Positions 10,570 to 19,836 are shown, numbered from the stretch's first letter. The stretch is 64,000 bases of DNA from Sphingopyxis sp. QXT-31 (GCF_001984035.1 NZ_CP019449.1:4035501-4099500), one strand, 5' to 3'. Made by a program: numbers and translations. Notes: a model not told the origin generated them from the sequence alone.

Positions 10570-11715
10570 ATGGCGCGCACATTGCTTCTCTGGCTGCCGA
10601 CGCAGGCGGCGCTGAACCGCGGCGACGCGTGCGAGCCCTCGTGGCTGCGCGTCGACGACGGGGTGATCGTCGATTCGGGGCAGGACGACGGCTGGGTCGA
10701 TGCGTGGGAGCGGCCCCAGGACGATAGGGGTGACGACCGGCTGGTCGCGCTCGCGCCGGTCGCCGACGTGCCGCTGCGCTGGCACCATTATCCCGACGCC
10801 GCGCCCGCGCAGGCCGCGGCGATCGCGCGGCTCGACACGCTGCGGACCAGCCTCGGCGATGCCGCGGCGCTGCATATCGTTGCGGGCCAGCCCGCCGATG
10901 CCGGGCAGGCGGTGCCGGTCGCGGTCACGACGCACGCCGCGATGACCGCGTGGACCGAGTGGCTGAAGGCGCAGGGGCTCGCTCCTGCGGCGATCATTCC
11001 CGCCGCGGCGACGGTGCCGCCGCCCGACGCCGACAGCCTGTGGACCGCCGAACTCGGCCGCGAGCAGGTGCTGCGCACCGACGACCGCGCCTTTGCTTCG
11101 GACCCCGAGCTCGACCCGCTGATCGCCGCCGAGCGGCCGATCGTGCCGCTCGATGCAGAGCGAATGCGTGAGGCGCTGCTGCTCTCGCTGTCGGCGCCGC
11201 CACTCGACCTGCTGAGCGGCGCCTGGCAGCCCAAACGCAGCTGGGCGATCGACCCGGCGATGGTGCAATGGATCAAGCGGCTGGCGATCGCGCTGCTGGT
11301 GGTGAGCCTGCTGATCCCGATCATCTACGCGATCCGCGTCAATTCGGACATATCGCGCGCCGACGAAGCCGTGGTCGCGAGCGCCAAGAAAGCCGGCGTA
11401 ACCGCCACCGATGCGGCGGCGGCCGAAGCCGAGATCGATCGGCGGCTCGCGGCGGCGGGCGGCGGGCCGCTCGCCTTCTCGGTGCCCGCCTCGGCGCTTT
11501 ACGATGCGATGCGCGATACGCCCGGCGTCGCGCTCAAGACGCTGTCGCACCGCACCGACGGCACGCTGACGACGACGATCGCCGCGCCGCGCACCGAGGA
11601 TCTGAACGCGGTGCTGCTATCGCTGCAGGCGCGCGGCTACAAGGTCACCGCGCAGCCGATGGCGGGCACCGACGGCCAGCAGATGGCGAATATCACCGTG
11701 AGGGCCGTGCCATGA
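10570..11715 (+). CDS. gspL: Type II secretion inner-membrane protein GspL
   Basis: GspL recruits GspE to the membrane and pairs with GspM. The 381-residue protein has a cytoplasmic actin-like domain at about residues 1-230. One membrane helix lies at about 237-256 (LAIALLVVSLLIPIIYAI), and a periplasmic ferredoxin-like domain fills about 290-381. The sequence is weakly conserved in this family, so the call rests on domain order, length and position between gspK and gspM. The start lies 1 bp after the gspK stop, and the stop overlaps gspM by 4 bp. Confidence 0.88.
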   Translation: MARTLLLWLPTQAALNRGDACEPSWLRVDDGVIVDSGQDDGWVDAWERPQDDRGDDRLVALAPVADVPLRWHHYPDAAPAQAAAIARLDTLRTSLGDAAALHIVAGQPADAGQAVPVAVTTHAAMTAWTEWLKAQGLAPAAIIPAAATVPPPDADSLWTAELGREQVLRTDDRAFASDPELDPLIAAERPIVPLDAERMREALLLSLSAPPLDLLSGAWQPKRSWAIDPAMVQWIKRLAIALLVVSLLIPIIYAIRVNSDISRADEAVVASAKKAGVTATDAAAAEAEIDRRLAAAGGGPLAFSVPASALYDAMRDTPGVALKTLSHRTDGTLTTTIAAPRTEDLNAVLLSLQARGYKVTAQPMAGTDGQQMANITVRAVP

Positions 11716-12194
11716 GCGAGCGCATCGTGACCTGGTGGGCCGGCCTGTCGCGCCGCGAGCGCTGGCTCGTCGGCATCGCGGGTCTGCTCGCGCTAGCCGT
11801 CATCCTGTGGGGACTCGGCCGCCCGGCCTACGCGGCCTTCGCCGATCTCGAGGCGCAGCACCGCGCCGCGATCGAGCGCGAGGGGCGCGTTGCGGCCAAG
11901 CTGCAACTGCTCGCGCGCAAGCCCGCAGCGGCCGCGCCAACCGCGGCCGATACCACCCCGGTGGACCAATATTTGACGCAGTCGGCGGGCGAGATCGGGC
12001 TGACGCTCGATCGCAACGAGGCGCGCGGGCAGGGGCAAGCGACGGTGGCGATCGCGACCGCCAAGGCCCCCGTGCTCGCCGACTGGCTCGCCAGCCTCGA
12101 GGCGCAGGGCTTCGTCGTCGATCAGCTGACAATCACCCCGGGCAATGACGGGACTGTCGGCATGACCGCCGAACTCCGCCGCGGAGGCCAGTGA
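11712..12194 (+). CDS. gspM: Type II secretion inner-membrane protein GspM
   Basis: GspM is a small bitopic protein that dimerises with GspL. The ATG at 11712 gives 160 residues. These comprise a short cytoplasmic segment, a membrane helix at about 20-38 (WLVGIAGLLALAVILWGLG), a helical periplasmic stretch and a C-terminal ferredoxin-like fold (VADWLASLEAQGFVVDQLTI-like). Length, one helix near the N-terminus and the 4-bp overlap with gspL support the call. Its stop overlaps gspN by 4 bp. Confidence 0.87.
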   Translation: MSERIVTWWAGLSRRERWLVGIAGLLALAVILWGLGRPAYAAFADLEAQHRAAIEREGRVAAKLQLLARKPAAAAPTAADTTPVDQYLTQSAGEIGLTLDRNEARGQGQATVAIATAKAPVLADWLASLEAQGFVVDQLTITPGNDGTVGMTAELRRGGQ

Positions 12195-12901
12195 TGCGCC
12201 GCCGCGTGATTTTCGCCGCGCTGCTGATCGCGCTGATCGTGATCGCCGCGACCTTCCCAATGCGGCTCGCGCTGTCGCTCGCGGGCGCCGAGCGCTCGGG
12301 GCTGACCGCGCGCGAGGTCAATGGTTCGGTGTGGGCGGGTGAGCTGATCGAGGCGCGGCTCGGCGCGCTGCCGCTCGGCAATGTCCAGGCCCGCCTGTCG
12401 CCGCTCGCGCTGCTCGGCGGCGATGTCGAACTCGCCTTCGCGCGGCCCGATGCGCGGCTGGGCGAACTCGCGGGGCGGCTCCACGGCAGCAATCCGCGCG
12501 GGGTGTCCGACCTCAATGGCACCACCTCGCTGTCGGGCGGGCTCGGGCTCGTCCCCGTGGATAGTCTACGTTTCGAGGGCGCCACGATCCGCTTCGATGA
12601 GCGCGGACGCTGTACCGCGGCGAGCGGGCGGCTCCAGCTCAGCGTCGGCACCTCGATCGCCGGGCTCGACCTGTCGCGCGGGCTGTCGGGGCCGCTGCGC
12701 TGCGCCGACGGGCGCGCGCAGGCGGTGCTGACCAGCCAGTCGGGGATGGAGCGGCTGACGCTCGGCTTCGACGGCAGCGGCGCGTACCGCGCCGAATTCG
12801 CGATCACAGCCGACGATCCGACGATGGCGTCTTTGCTGTCGGCGCTCGGCTTTCGCGCCGGCAACGGCGGCTTCGTGCTGGTCAGCACGGGCCGCTTTTA
12901 A
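12191..12901 (+). CDS. gspN: Type II secretion protein GspN
   Basis: GspN is an accessory protein present in some type II systems, with a poorly defined role. The 236-residue protein has an N-terminal membrane helix (RRVIFAALLIALIVIAATF) and a beta-rich remainder with repeated Gly/Leu motifs such as VNGSVWAGELIEARLGALPLG, characteristic of the GspN family. The start is GTG at 12191, overlapping gspM, or ATG at 12194. It is the last gene before a 30-bp-arm hairpin that separates it from gspO. Confidence 0.86.
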   Translation: MMRRRVIFAALLIALIVIAATFPMRLALSLAGAERSGLTAREVNGSVWAGELIEARLGALPLGNVQARLSPLALLGGDVELAFARPDARLGELAGRLHGSNPRGVSDLNGTTSLSGGLGLVPVDSLRFEGATIRFDERGRCTAASGRLQLSVGTSIAGLDLSRGLSGPLRCADGRAQAVLTSQSGMERLTLGFDGSGAYRAEFAITADDPTMASLLSALGFRAGNGGFVLVSTGRF

Positions 12902-12924
12902 AGCATAGGATGCCATATATTTTC

Positions 12925-12998
12925 CCCGCTCGCGTCGAGCGAAGTCGAGACGCCGTGCCAGACCTAGGGGCGTCTCGACTTCGCTCGACGCGAGCGGG
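12925..12998. repeat. Perfect 30-bp inverted repeat between gspN and gspO (family B)
   Basis: The arms at 12925-12954 and 12969-12998 are exact reverse complements, with a 14-nt loop. The core is GTCTCGACTTCGCTCGACG. A decayed relative sits at 63143-63223. The hairpin would form in the gsp transcript and could limit read-through or stabilise the upstream mRNA. There is no T-run after the stem, so it is not a classical intrinsic terminator. A dispersed palindromic repeat is the more likely origin. Confidence 0.9.
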
Positions 12999-13002
12999 AT
13001 AG

Positions 13003-13794
13003 GTGGGCGGATTGGATTCTCCCGCCACGTTGCTGGACGCCATACCCTATGGCGCGGGGGTCGGGATCGCTGCGTTGCTCGGTCTCGTCCTCGGCAGCTT
13101 CATCGCGACTTTGGTGCTGCGCTGGCCCGACGGGCGCTCGGTGCTCGGGCGGTCGCGGTGCGACGCGTGCCACCGTCCGCTCGGTCCCCTCGACCTCGTC
13201 CCGCTCGCCTCGGCACTGGTCCTGCGCGGGCGCTGCCGAAGCTGCGGCGCGAGCATCGATCCCTTTCACACGCAGGTCGAGCTCGCCTCCGGGCTGATCG
13301 GCGCGCTGGCGCTGACCATCCTGCCCGGCCCCGCCGGCTGGCTGTGGGCGCTGTTCGGCTGGCTGCTGCTGCCGCTCGCCTTGCTCGACGCGCGCCATAT
13401 GTGGCTGCCCGATCGGCTCAACGCGCTGCTCGCGGTGACGGGGCTGCTGCTCGCGGGACCGATGCTGGGCACCCAGATGCTCGATCGCTGGATCGGCGCG
13501 CTCGCCGGCGGCGTGGTGCTCGCAATGGTCGCTTTCGCTTTCAAACGCCTCCGCGGCCGCGACGGCATGGGCGGCGGCGACCCCAAATTGATGGCGGCGC
13601 TCGGCGCCTGGCTCGGCTGGCAGGCGCTGCCGCTGACCCTGCTGCTCGCCAGCTTCGGCGGGCTGCTCTGGGCGCTCTTCACCCAAGGAAAAGGGGACCG
13701 GCCGCTTTCGTTGCGATCGGTCCCCTTCGGTACCTTTCTGGCGATCGCGGCCTGGGCCGCGGTGCCGATCTGGCCGCTTATCAGCGCTGGATGA
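13003..13794 (+). CDS. gspO: Prepilin peptidase GspO
   Basis: This enzyme is the inner-membrane aspartic protease that cuts (pre)pseudopilin leaders and N-methylates the new N-terminus. The 263-residue polytopic protein has the cytoplasmic two-CxxC zinc motif (CDAC and CRSC, about 48-85). The two catalytic Asp regions are LLDARHMWLPD and GMGGGDPKL, the second being the GxGD signature. The substrates GspG-K are coded just upstream. The start is taken as GTG at 13003, directly after the hairpin. The stop overlaps the convergent pal gene by 14 bp. Confidence 0.93.
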   Translation: MGGLDSPATLLDAIPYGAGVGIAALLGLVLGSFIATLVLRWPDGRSVLGRSRCDACHRPLGPLDLVPLASALVLRGRCRSCGASIDPFHTQVELASGLIGALALTILPGPAGWLWALFGWLLLPLALLDARHMWLPDRLNALLAVTGLLLAGPMLGTQMLDRWIGALAGGVVLAMVAFAFKRLRGRDGMGGGDPKLMAALGAWLGWQALPLTLLLASFGGLLWALFTQGKGDRPLSLRSVPFGTFLAIAAWAAVPIWPLISAG

Positions 13795-14299
13795 CGACGG
13801 TCACCGCGCGGCGGTTCTTGGCATAGGCTTCCTCGTTCGAGCCGAGTTCGGCCGGGCGTTCCTTGCCATAGCTGATCACCTCGATCCGCGACGGATCGAC
13901 GCCGAGCGAGGCGAGATAGTTTTTCGCGGCATTGGCGCGGCGCTCGCCGAGCGCGAGGTTATAGTCGCGCGTGCCGCGTTCGTCGGCATGGCCCTCGAGC
14001 AGGACGCGCACCGCGGGGTTGCGCTGCAGCCACTGCGACTGGCTCGCCAGAGTCGCCTGATCCTCGGCATCGACATTATATTGGTCGAAGCCAAAGAAAA
14101 TGCGGTCCGACGAGACATTGTTGAGGAAGTCCTGCTGCGAGCCCGGGGCCACGCCCGTGCCGGTGCCCGGGCCGGTACCGCTGCCGTCATCGACGCCGTC
14201 GGGGTTGGGGGGCAGCACCTCGGGCGCTTTTTTGGAGCAAGCGCCGACCGCCAACATCGCGATGGCCGCGAGCGTCGCGGTGGTTTTCTTGATCGTCAT
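13781..14299 (-). CDS. pal: Peptidoglycan-associated lipoprotein Pal
   Basis: Pal anchors the outer membrane to peptidoglycan and is pulled by the Tol complex during cell division. The 172-residue protein has a lipoprotein signal with lipobox VGAC (Cys21), then a Gly/Thr/Pro linker. An OmpA-C domain lies at about 70-172, with FGFDQYNVD, LEGHADERGTRDYNLALGERRA and the peptidoglycan-binding Asp/Arg region. It is the last gene of ybgC-tolQRAB-pal. No ybgF/cpoB follows, because pal meets gspO head-on. Confidence 0.96.
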   Translation of the reverse strand: MTIKKTTATLAAIAMLAVGACSKKAPEVLPPNPDGVDDGSGTGPGTGTGVAPGSQQDFLNNVSSDRIFFGFDQYNVDAEDQATLASQSQWLQRNPAVRVLLEGHADERGTRDYNLALGERRANAAKNYLASLGVDPSRIEVISYGKERPAELGSNEEAYAKNRRAVTVVIQR

Positions 14300-14375
14300 G
14301 GCATTGGTCCTTTTCTTGTTCGACCTTCAGACATTAACCCATGTTGAAATGGCATGGGGGCGAAATGGTTCCCGC

Positions 14376-15743
14376 TTACGGCCGGATCGGGCCCCAGCTG
14401 GGGTCCGAGCCGTCGCCGGGCGTCGGCAGGCGGCGCATGTTCACGCCGGTCAGGTCGACCTGCCACAGGCTCGACTTGCCTTCGCGCCCGCGCGAGGTGC
14501 GGAAGAATTGCAGCACGCGGCCGTTCGGCGACCAGGTCGGCGCCTCGTCCTGCCAGTCGTTGGTGAGCAACCGCTCGCCGCCGCCCGACGGCGTCATCAC
14601 CCCGACGCGGAACTCGCCGCCGCCCATCTTGGTGAAGGCGATCAGGTCGCCGCGCGGCGACCATTCGGGGGTCGCATAGCGTCCGCCGCCGAAGCTGATC
14701 CGCTGCTGGTTCGATCCGTCGATGTTCATCGTATAGATTTGCTGGCCGCCCGAGCGGTCGCTTTCGAAGACGATCTTCTTGCCGTCGGGCGAGAAGCTGC
14801 CCCCGACGTCGATACCGGGGTTGTTCGTCAGGCGCACCGGGGTGCCGCCCGACGCCGAGACGCGGTAGATATCGGTATTGCCCGCGACCGCCATCGAGAA
14901 GAGGATCTGCGTCCCGTCGGGCGACCAGCGCGGCGCGAAGGTCGCGTTTCGGCTTTCGGTCACCAGTTTCTGCGAGCCGCCATCGACGTCGTAGATGAAG
15001 ACGCGGACGCGGTCCTGCAGGTAGCTGACATAGACGATCTTCTTGTAATCGGGCGAGAAGCGCGGGCTCAGCGCGAGCGCCTGGCCGTTGGTGATGAAGC
15101 GGTGGTTGCCGCCGTCCGAATCCATGATCGCCAGCCGCTTGATGCGATTCCCCTTGGGCCCGCTCTCGGCGATGTAGGCGACGCGGCTGTCGAAGAAGGG
15201 CGATTCGCCCGACAGGCGCGAATAGATGGCGTCGGCGCATTTATGCGCGGCGCGGCGCCAATCGCCGGGCTGGATCTCGAACCCCTGGCGCACCAGCTCG
15301 CTGCCCAGCTGCGTGTCGTAGAGGTAGCAGCCGACGACCAGCCCGCCGGTGCTGTTGGTCCGCACGAAGCCGTGGACGACATTTTCGGCGTCGCGCGCCT
15401 GCCAGTCGGCGAAGCGCGGCGCGGTGACCTCGGGCATCGTGATCGCGCGGACGCTGCCCGGGCCGAGCGGCGCGTAGAGCCCGCTGCGCTCGAGGTCGGC
15501 GGCGATGACTTCGGCGATCTGGCGGCCGAGGCTATCGGTGCGCAGCCCCGCGACGGTGGTCACCGCCGGCGTGGCGAGCGCGGGCACCGCGATGACGGTG
15601 CGGTCCTGCGACAACGTGCCCTCGATCGTCTCGCGCGGCTCGGTCTGCGTAACCGGCGGCGCGACGGGCGCCGGGCTTTCCTGGGCCAGCGCCGGGGCGG
15701 CGGTCAGCATCAGGACGAGCGAAAGGGTGATCGGGCGCAGCAT
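14376..15743 (-). CDS. tolB: Tol-Pal periplasmic beta-propeller protein TolB
   Basis: TolB is the periplasmic partner of Pal and TolA. The 455-residue protein carries a signal peptide (cleaved near PALAQE), an N-terminal TolB_N domain (about 35-160) and a six-bladed propeller of WD40-like repeats. The repeats include SPRFSPDYKKIVYVSY, APRWSPDGTQILF, GGSFSPDGKKIVFESD and TPEWSPRGDLIAF. It starts 5 bp after the tolA stop, and pal begins 76 bp further on. Confidence 0.97.
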   Translation of the reverse strand: MLRPITLSLVLMLTAAPALAQESPAPVAPPVTQTEPRETIEGTLSQDRTVIAVPALATPAVTTVAGLRTDSLGRQIAEVIAADLERSGLYAPLGPGSVRAITMPEVTAPRFADWQARDAENVVHGFVRTNSTGGLVVGCYLYDTQLGSELVRQGFEIQPGDWRRAAHKCADAIYSRLSGESPFFDSRVAYIAESGPKGNRIKRLAIMDSDGGNHRFITNGQALALSPRFSPDYKKIVYVSYLQDRVRVFIYDVDGGSQKLVTESRNATFAPRWSPDGTQILFSMAVAGNTDIYRVSASGGTPVRLTNNPGIDVGGSFSPDGKKIVFESDRSGGQQIYTMNIDGSNQQRISFGGGRYATPEWSPRGDLIAFTKMGGGEFRVGVMTPSGGGERLLTNDWQDEAPTWSPNGRVLQFFRTSRGREGKSSLWQVDLTGVNMRRLPTPGDGSDPSWGPIRP

Positions 15744-15748
15744 TGTCT

Positions 15749-16570
15749 CTACCTCTTGATGAAATCGAGCGTGTAATTCTGCCAGAAGCTGTAATTATCC
15801 TCGGGCAGGTCGAAGGGTGCGGCGAGTTCGACCGCGCGTTTGGCGCACTCCTGGTGGCGTTGGATCTGGAATTTGTTGCTGTCGTTTTCGCCCGTGGTGT
15901 CGACGCTGGTGAAACCGGCGAGCGCGCCCGAGGGCGTCAGGCGGAATTTGACCACGGTCTTCAGCTGATCGACATCGACCCCCGACACGCGGCAGCCGTT
16001 CCAGCGCGGCGCGACCGCCGACTTGATGCTGACGTCGATCGAGCGGCGGACTTCGGCGGCGGTCTTGGCCGCAGGGGCGCCCTTGCTCGGCGATTTGGTC
16101 GGTTCGCGCCCCAGCCCGTCTACGATGCCGTCGAGCCGTCCGGTCGGGCGGACGCCCGCCTTCTTGGTCGGCGTCTTGGGGGCGGCCTTTGGCGCGGCTT
16201 TCTGCACCGCGGGCGGGAGTTTTTTCGCCGGGGGCGGAGTTTTCGGGCGCGCAACCTGCTTGGGCGTCGGCGCCGGGGTCGGGCGCACGACGGGTTCGGG
16301 CAGCGGCGGGGTCGGCTGCGGCTCGGGCGCGGCGATATCGACCGCATCCTCCTCGCCCAGCCGCGCCGCGGGGGGCGTGTCGCTGATCACCGGCGCGCTC
16401 GACTCCGCCGCGGTTTCGGCGACCAGGTCGACCTCCATCGGCGGATTGTCGAAGCGCCGCTCGCCCGCAGTCCATTGCACCGAGAGCAGCCCGATGATCA
16501 GGACGTGCGCCACCACCGCGATGGCGATGCCGCGTGCTTCGTTGCCGGAGACTGCCCGTGTTGCCGCCAT
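15749..16570 (-). CDS. tolA: Tol-Pal energy-transducing protein TolA
   Basis: TolA spans the periplasm and transmits proton-motive force from TolQR to Pal and TolB. The 273-residue protein has an N-terminal membrane helix (about 12-32, IAIAVVAHVLIIGLLSVQW). A long Pro/Lys/Ala-rich periplasmic stretch follows (about 70-175), then a C-terminal TolA/TonB-like domain at about 185-270. It is shorter than E. coli TolA and could be labelled TonB-like by sequence alone. Its place between tolR and tolB decides the call. Confidence 0.88.
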   Translation of the reverse strand: MAATRAVSGNEARGIAIAVVAHVLIIGLLSVQWTAGERRFDNPPMEVDLVAETAAESSAPVISDTPPAARLGEEDAVDIAAPEPQPTPPLPEPVVRPTPAPTPKQVARPKTPPPAKKLPPAVQKAAPKAAPKTPTKKAGVRPTGRLDGIVDGLGREPTKSPSKGAPAAKTAAEVRRSIDVSIKSAVAPRWNGCRVSGVDVDQLKTVVKFRLTPSGALAGFTSVDTTGENDSNKFQIQRHQECAKRAVELAAPFDLPEDNYSFWQNYTLDFIKR

Positions 16571-16579
16571 GATCTCAGC

Positions 16580-17104
16580 CTATGGCGCCGTGCCTGAACC
16601 ACCGGTGACCGCAGGCGCTTCGGCTTCGGCGCCGCCGTCGGGTCCGCCTTCCGATCCTGTGGTGACCAGCGCGATCCGCGTCAGCCCGGCGCGGTTGAGC
16701 TCGCCCATCACGCGCATCACGCGGCCGTAATCGAGCCCCTTGTCGGCGCGCAGCATGATCTGCTGCGGGCGTTCGCCCGCCTTCTGCGCCGCGGCGATCG
16801 CGTCGAGCCGCGCGGGAAGCTCGGCCTCGGGCACGACCTCCTCGCCGATATAGATGGTGTCGTCGCCATTGATCGACAGCTGCACCGGCTCCTGCTCCTC
16901 GGTCTCGACGGGCTTGGCGCGGCTTTCTGGCAGGTCGACGGGCACCGCCGAGGCGAGCAAGGGCGCGGTGATCATGAAGATGATCAGCAGCACCAGCATC
17001 ACGTCGACGAGCGGGGTGACGTTGATCTCCGACATCGGCGCACGGCGCCCGCCGCGCCCGCGTCGCCGCCCGCCCACGCCGCCCGAAGGACCCGACATCG
17101 CCAT
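16580..17104 (-). CDS. tolR: Tol-Pal proton-channel subunit TolR
   Basis: TolR is the bitopic partner of TolQ in the proton-driven motor. The 174-residue protein has a Gly/Arg-rich cytoplasmic start and the conserved SEINVTPLVDVMLVLLIIFM helix, with the key Asp in the membrane segment. A periplasmic ExbD/TolR domain follows, including RADKGLDYGRVMRVM. The C-terminal tail (GGPDGGAEAEAP) is low-complexity. Its ATG overlaps the tolQ stop by one base. Confidence 0.96.
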   Translation of the reverse strand: MAMSGPSGGVGGRRRGRGGRRAPMSEINVTPLVDVMLVLLIIFMITAPLLASAVPVDLPESRAKPVETEEQEPVQLSINGDDTIYIGEEVVPEAELPARLDAIAAAQKAGERPQQIMLRADKGLDYGRVMRVMGELNRAGLTRIALVTTGSEGGPDGGAEAEAPAVTGGSGTAP

Positions 17105-17802
17105 CAGGCTTCGACCTCGAGCTCGCGGCTAAAGGTCGCGTGCAGCCCGTCGGCGAAGCGGCCGAGGCGCGATTCGAGGCGGTTCAGCCGCTGCGAGAAG
17201 CTGTTGTACGCGATCACCGCGGGAATGGCCGCGAACAGCCCGATCGCGGTGGCGAACAGCGCCTCGGCGATGCCCGGCGCGACGACCGCCAGGCTGCTGT
17301 TATTTTCCGCCGCGATCGCGGTGAAGCTGCGCATGATGCCCCACACGGTGCCGAACAGCCCGACGAAGGGCGCGACCGAACCGATGGTGGCGAGCGTGCC
17401 GATCTTTTCGGCCAGCCGGTCGACCTCGCCCGCCAGCGCGGCGTTCATCGCGATGCCCAGCCGCTCGCGCGTGCCCTCGCGGTCGATCGCCTTGCCCTTG
17501 GTCGAACGGCGCCATTCGCTGATCCCGGCGGCGAGCACCTTGGCGCTCGGCAGTTCCTCGGCGCTGTTCTTGTCATAGAATTTGTCGATATTGTCGGCGC
17601 GCCAGAAATCGCGCTCGAAGCGTTCGGAATCGCGCATCAGCTTGCCGACGCCGCGACCGTGGGTGAAGATCACCATCCACACATAGATGGACGCAAGCAG
17701 CAGCCCGATCATCACGCCTTTGACGATCCAGTCGGCCTGGAGGAACAGCGCGATCGGCGACAGCGTCGCCGCGTCGGCGGCCAGCGAGATATTGTCTAGC
17801 AA
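17104..17802 (-). CDS. tolQ: Tol-Pal proton-channel subunit TolQ
   Basis: TolQ forms the five-subunit stator around TolR. The 232-residue protein has three membrane helices (about 20-42, 140-162 and 175-200), with the MotA/TolQ/ExbB signature VAPFVGLFGTVWGIMRSF and LAVVAPGIAEALFATAIGL. The start is a TTG at 17802 preceded by GGAGAGA. It overlaps the end of ybgC by 7 bp. An ATG just upstream is in another frame, so the TTG start is preferred. Confidence 0.95.
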   Translation of the reverse strand: MLDNISLAADAATLSPIALFLQADWIVKGVMIGLLLASIYVWMVIFTHGRGVGKLMRDSERFERDFWRADNIDKFYDKNSAEELPSAKVLAAGISEWRRSTKGKAIDREGTRERLGIAMNAALAGEVDRLAEKIGTLATIGSVAPFVGLFGTVWGIMRSFTAIAAENNSSLAVVAPGIAEALFATAIGLFAAIPAVIAYNSFSQRLNRLESRLGRFADGLHATFSRELEVEA

Positions 17803-18275
17803 GGGATAGTCTCTCCATTCATGACGGCGGTGAAGCGCTGCACCCAGTCGAGCGGTTGGCGGCGGGGACGGCCGGTGGGGGACAGGAAGGCCGCGGTGAC
17901 GCGGCTCTCAGTAAGCGTTTCGGAGCTGAACGCATCCGATAAGCGAAGGATGCGCTGCGCGATGATCACGCTCGCGCCGCGCACCGCCTCGACGGTGCTG
18001 ACGACGAGCAGGTCGTCTTCGAGCTTTGCGGGGCTCCTGTATTTGATCGCGAGGTCGGTGACCGCCCAGGCGCCTTCGCCGGCCTCCATCGCGCGGCGCT
18101 GGTCGATGCCCGCGAGGCGCAGCATGTCCGAGCGCGCGCGTTCCATATAGCGCAGGTAATTGGCGTGATAGACGATGCCCGACAGGTCGGTGTCCTCGAA
18201 ATAGACGCGCGCCCGGTAATGATGCGCGGCCCCGACAAAGGCGCCGGGGACGAAGGGGGGCGGGGCGTCGCTCAT
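17796..18275 (-). CDS. ybgC: YbgC-type acyl-CoA thioesterase (Tol-Pal cluster)
   Basis: This is a hotdog-fold thioesterase commonly the first gene of tol-pal clusters. The chosen ATG at 18275 gives about 159 residues beginning MSDAPPPFVPG; an in-frame start 48 bp further upstream adds an unlikely extension. The catalytic segment is VYFEDTDLSGIVYHANYLRYMERAR, carrying the conserved Asp and Tyr/His of 4HBT enzymes. The natural acyl-CoA substrate is not clear from sequence. The stop overlaps tolQ. Confidence 0.93.
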   Translation of the reverse strand: MSDAPPPFVPGAFVGAAHHYRARVYFEDTDLSGIVYHANYLRYMERARSDMLRLAGIDQRRAMEAGEGAWAVTDLAIKYRSPAKLEDDLLVVSTVEAVRGASVIIAQRILRLSDAFSSETLTESRVTAAFLSPTGRPRRQPLDWVQRFTAVMNGETIPC

Positions 18276-18377
18276 CGCGTCAACCGATAGCGATGCTTCG
18301 ACTCGTCGCATACCCCTGATCAACGGTTCGTCGCACGACAGCGCCGGTTGGTGGAAAGAAAGCCGCAGAAATCCGGG

Positions 18378-19406
18378 CTATTTGCCTTGGTCGAAAAGTC
18401 CGTTCTGCGATCCGGCGGGGGGATTGAGCCCCAGATGCTTCCACGCGCTGGGGTTGAGCGTTCGCCCGCGCGCGGTGCGCGCGATGAGGCCGATCTGGAG
18501 GAGATAGGGTTCGATGACGTCCTCGATCGTGTCGCGCGGCTCGCTGAGTCCCGCCGCCATCGTCTCGACCCCCACCGGGCCGCCGCGATAGATGTCGGCG
18601 ATCATCGTCAGGTAGCGCCGGTCCATCGCATCGAGCCCGAGCGCGTCGACTTCCAGCCGGTTGAGCGCCGCATCGGCGGCCTTGGCGTCGACGATCGTGT
18701 GCCCCGCGACCGTCGCGAAGTCGCGCACCCGGCGCAGCAGCCGCCCGGCGATGCGCGGCGTTCCGCGCGCGCGGCGCGCGATTTCGAGCGCACCGTCGGG
18801 GGCGATCGGCAGCCCTAGCAGCCGCGCGGCGCGCGTGATCACCTGCTCGAGCTCGGCATGAGTGTAGAAATTGAGCCGCACCGGGATGCCGAATCGGTCG
18901 CGCAGCGGGGTCGTCAGCAGGCCCTGTCGCGTCGTCGCGCCGACAAGGGTGAATTTGGGGAGGTCGATGCGCACCGAGCGTGCCGACGGCCCCTCGCCGA
19001 TCATGATGTCGAGCGCGCGATCCTCCATCGCGGGATAGAGGATTTCCTCGACCGCGGGCGACAGCCGGTGGATCTCGTCGATGAACAGGACGTCGCCGTC
19101 CTCGAGATTGGTGAGCAGCGCGGCGAGGTCGCCGGCCTTGGCGATCACCGGGCCGCTGGTCGAGCGGAAACCGACCCCGAGCTCGCGCGCGACGATCTGC
19201 GCCAGCGTCGTCTTGCCCAGCCCCGGCGGGCCGAAGAAAAGCACATGGTCGAGCGCATCGCCGCGCGCCTTCGCGGCCTCGACGAAGATGCGCAAATTCT
19301 CGCGCGCCGCCGCCTGCCCAACGAATTCGGCGAGCGACTTCGGCCGCAGCGCGGCGTCGGCGTCCTCGGGGGTGCGGTGCGGGGTGGTGAGGGCCGGCTC
19401 AGTCAT
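18378..19406 (-). CDS. ruvB: Holliday junction branch-migration helicase RuvB
   Basis: RuvB is the hexameric AAA+ motor that, with RuvA, migrates Holliday junctions. The 342-residue protein has Walker [13 protein letters not shown] (about 60-71), Walker [10 protein letters not shown], sensor 1 [10 protein letters not shown] and the winged-helix C-terminus with [13 protein letters not shown] and [10 protein letters not shown]. The family's GLIxRTxRGR motif is present as [12 protein letters not shown]. Its start overlaps the preceding GFA-type gene by 8 bp, so it is probably in the same transcript as ruvA. Confidence 0.98.
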   Translation of the reverse strand: MTEPALTTPHRTPEDADAALRPKSLAEFVGQAAARENLRIFVEAAKARGDALDHVLFFGPPGLGKTTLAQIVARELGVGFRSTSGPVIAKAGDLAALLTNLEDGDVLFIDEIHRLSPAVEEILYPAMEDRALDIMIGEGPSARSVRIDLPKFTLVGATTRQGLLTTPLRDRFGIPVRLNFYTHAELEQVITRAARLLGLPIAPDGALEIARRARGTPRIAGRLLRRVRDFATVAGHTIVDAKAADAALNRLEVDALGLDAMDRRYLTMIADIYRGGPVGVETMAAGLSEPRDTIEDVIEPYLLQIGLIARTARGRTLNPSAWKHLGLNPPAGSQNGLFDQGK

Positions 19407-19836
19407 AATGGTCTATTGCCTCGCCGGTGATCGAAACCCAAGGCTCCTTGCGTTCCTCATAGACCGAATATTCGGGGACGAAGCCGTGGCCGGGCTCGAA
19501 ATTGCCGATCGGCACGGCATAGGCGTCGTGATGGGGCCGCGCGCGGTACCAGACATGGCCGCCGCAGGCGGGGCAGAAGAAGAAATCGGCGGTGTTGCCG
19601 CTCTCGCCGGTGTACTGCCACATCTTCGCCTCGCCCTCGGTGCGGACCTGCTCCTCGGGAAAACGCGCCTGCGCGGCAAAGGCGCTTCCGCTCCGCGCCT
19701 TGCACTCGCGGCAGTGGCACACCGACACGCGGATCGGCTCGCCCGAGCAGGCGATGCGGAGCTGGCCGCAGCGGCACGAGGCGTGGCGGATACGATCGCT
19801 GGAGGCATTGGGTTCGGCCACGCCGCTAGTCGGCAT
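19399..19836 (-). CDS. GFA/CENP-V family zinc-binding protein
   Basis: The 145-residue protein has the paired zinc-binding motifs of the GFA (glutathione-dependent formaldehyde-activating enzyme-like) family: [19 protein letters not shown] and [10 protein letters not shown]. It ends near [13 protein letters not shown]. Most members have no proven reaction, and formaldehyde-glutathione chemistry should not be assumed. It lies between ruvA and ruvB, overlapping both its neighbours, which is an unusual place. Confidence 0.88.
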   Translation of the reverse strand: MPTSGVAEPNASSDRIRHASCRCGQLRIACSGEPIRVSVCHCRECKARSGSAFAAQARFPEEQVRTEGEAKMWQYTGESGNTADFFFCPACGGHVWYRARPHHDAYAVPIGNFEPGHGFVPEYSVYEERKEPWVSITGEAIDHYD

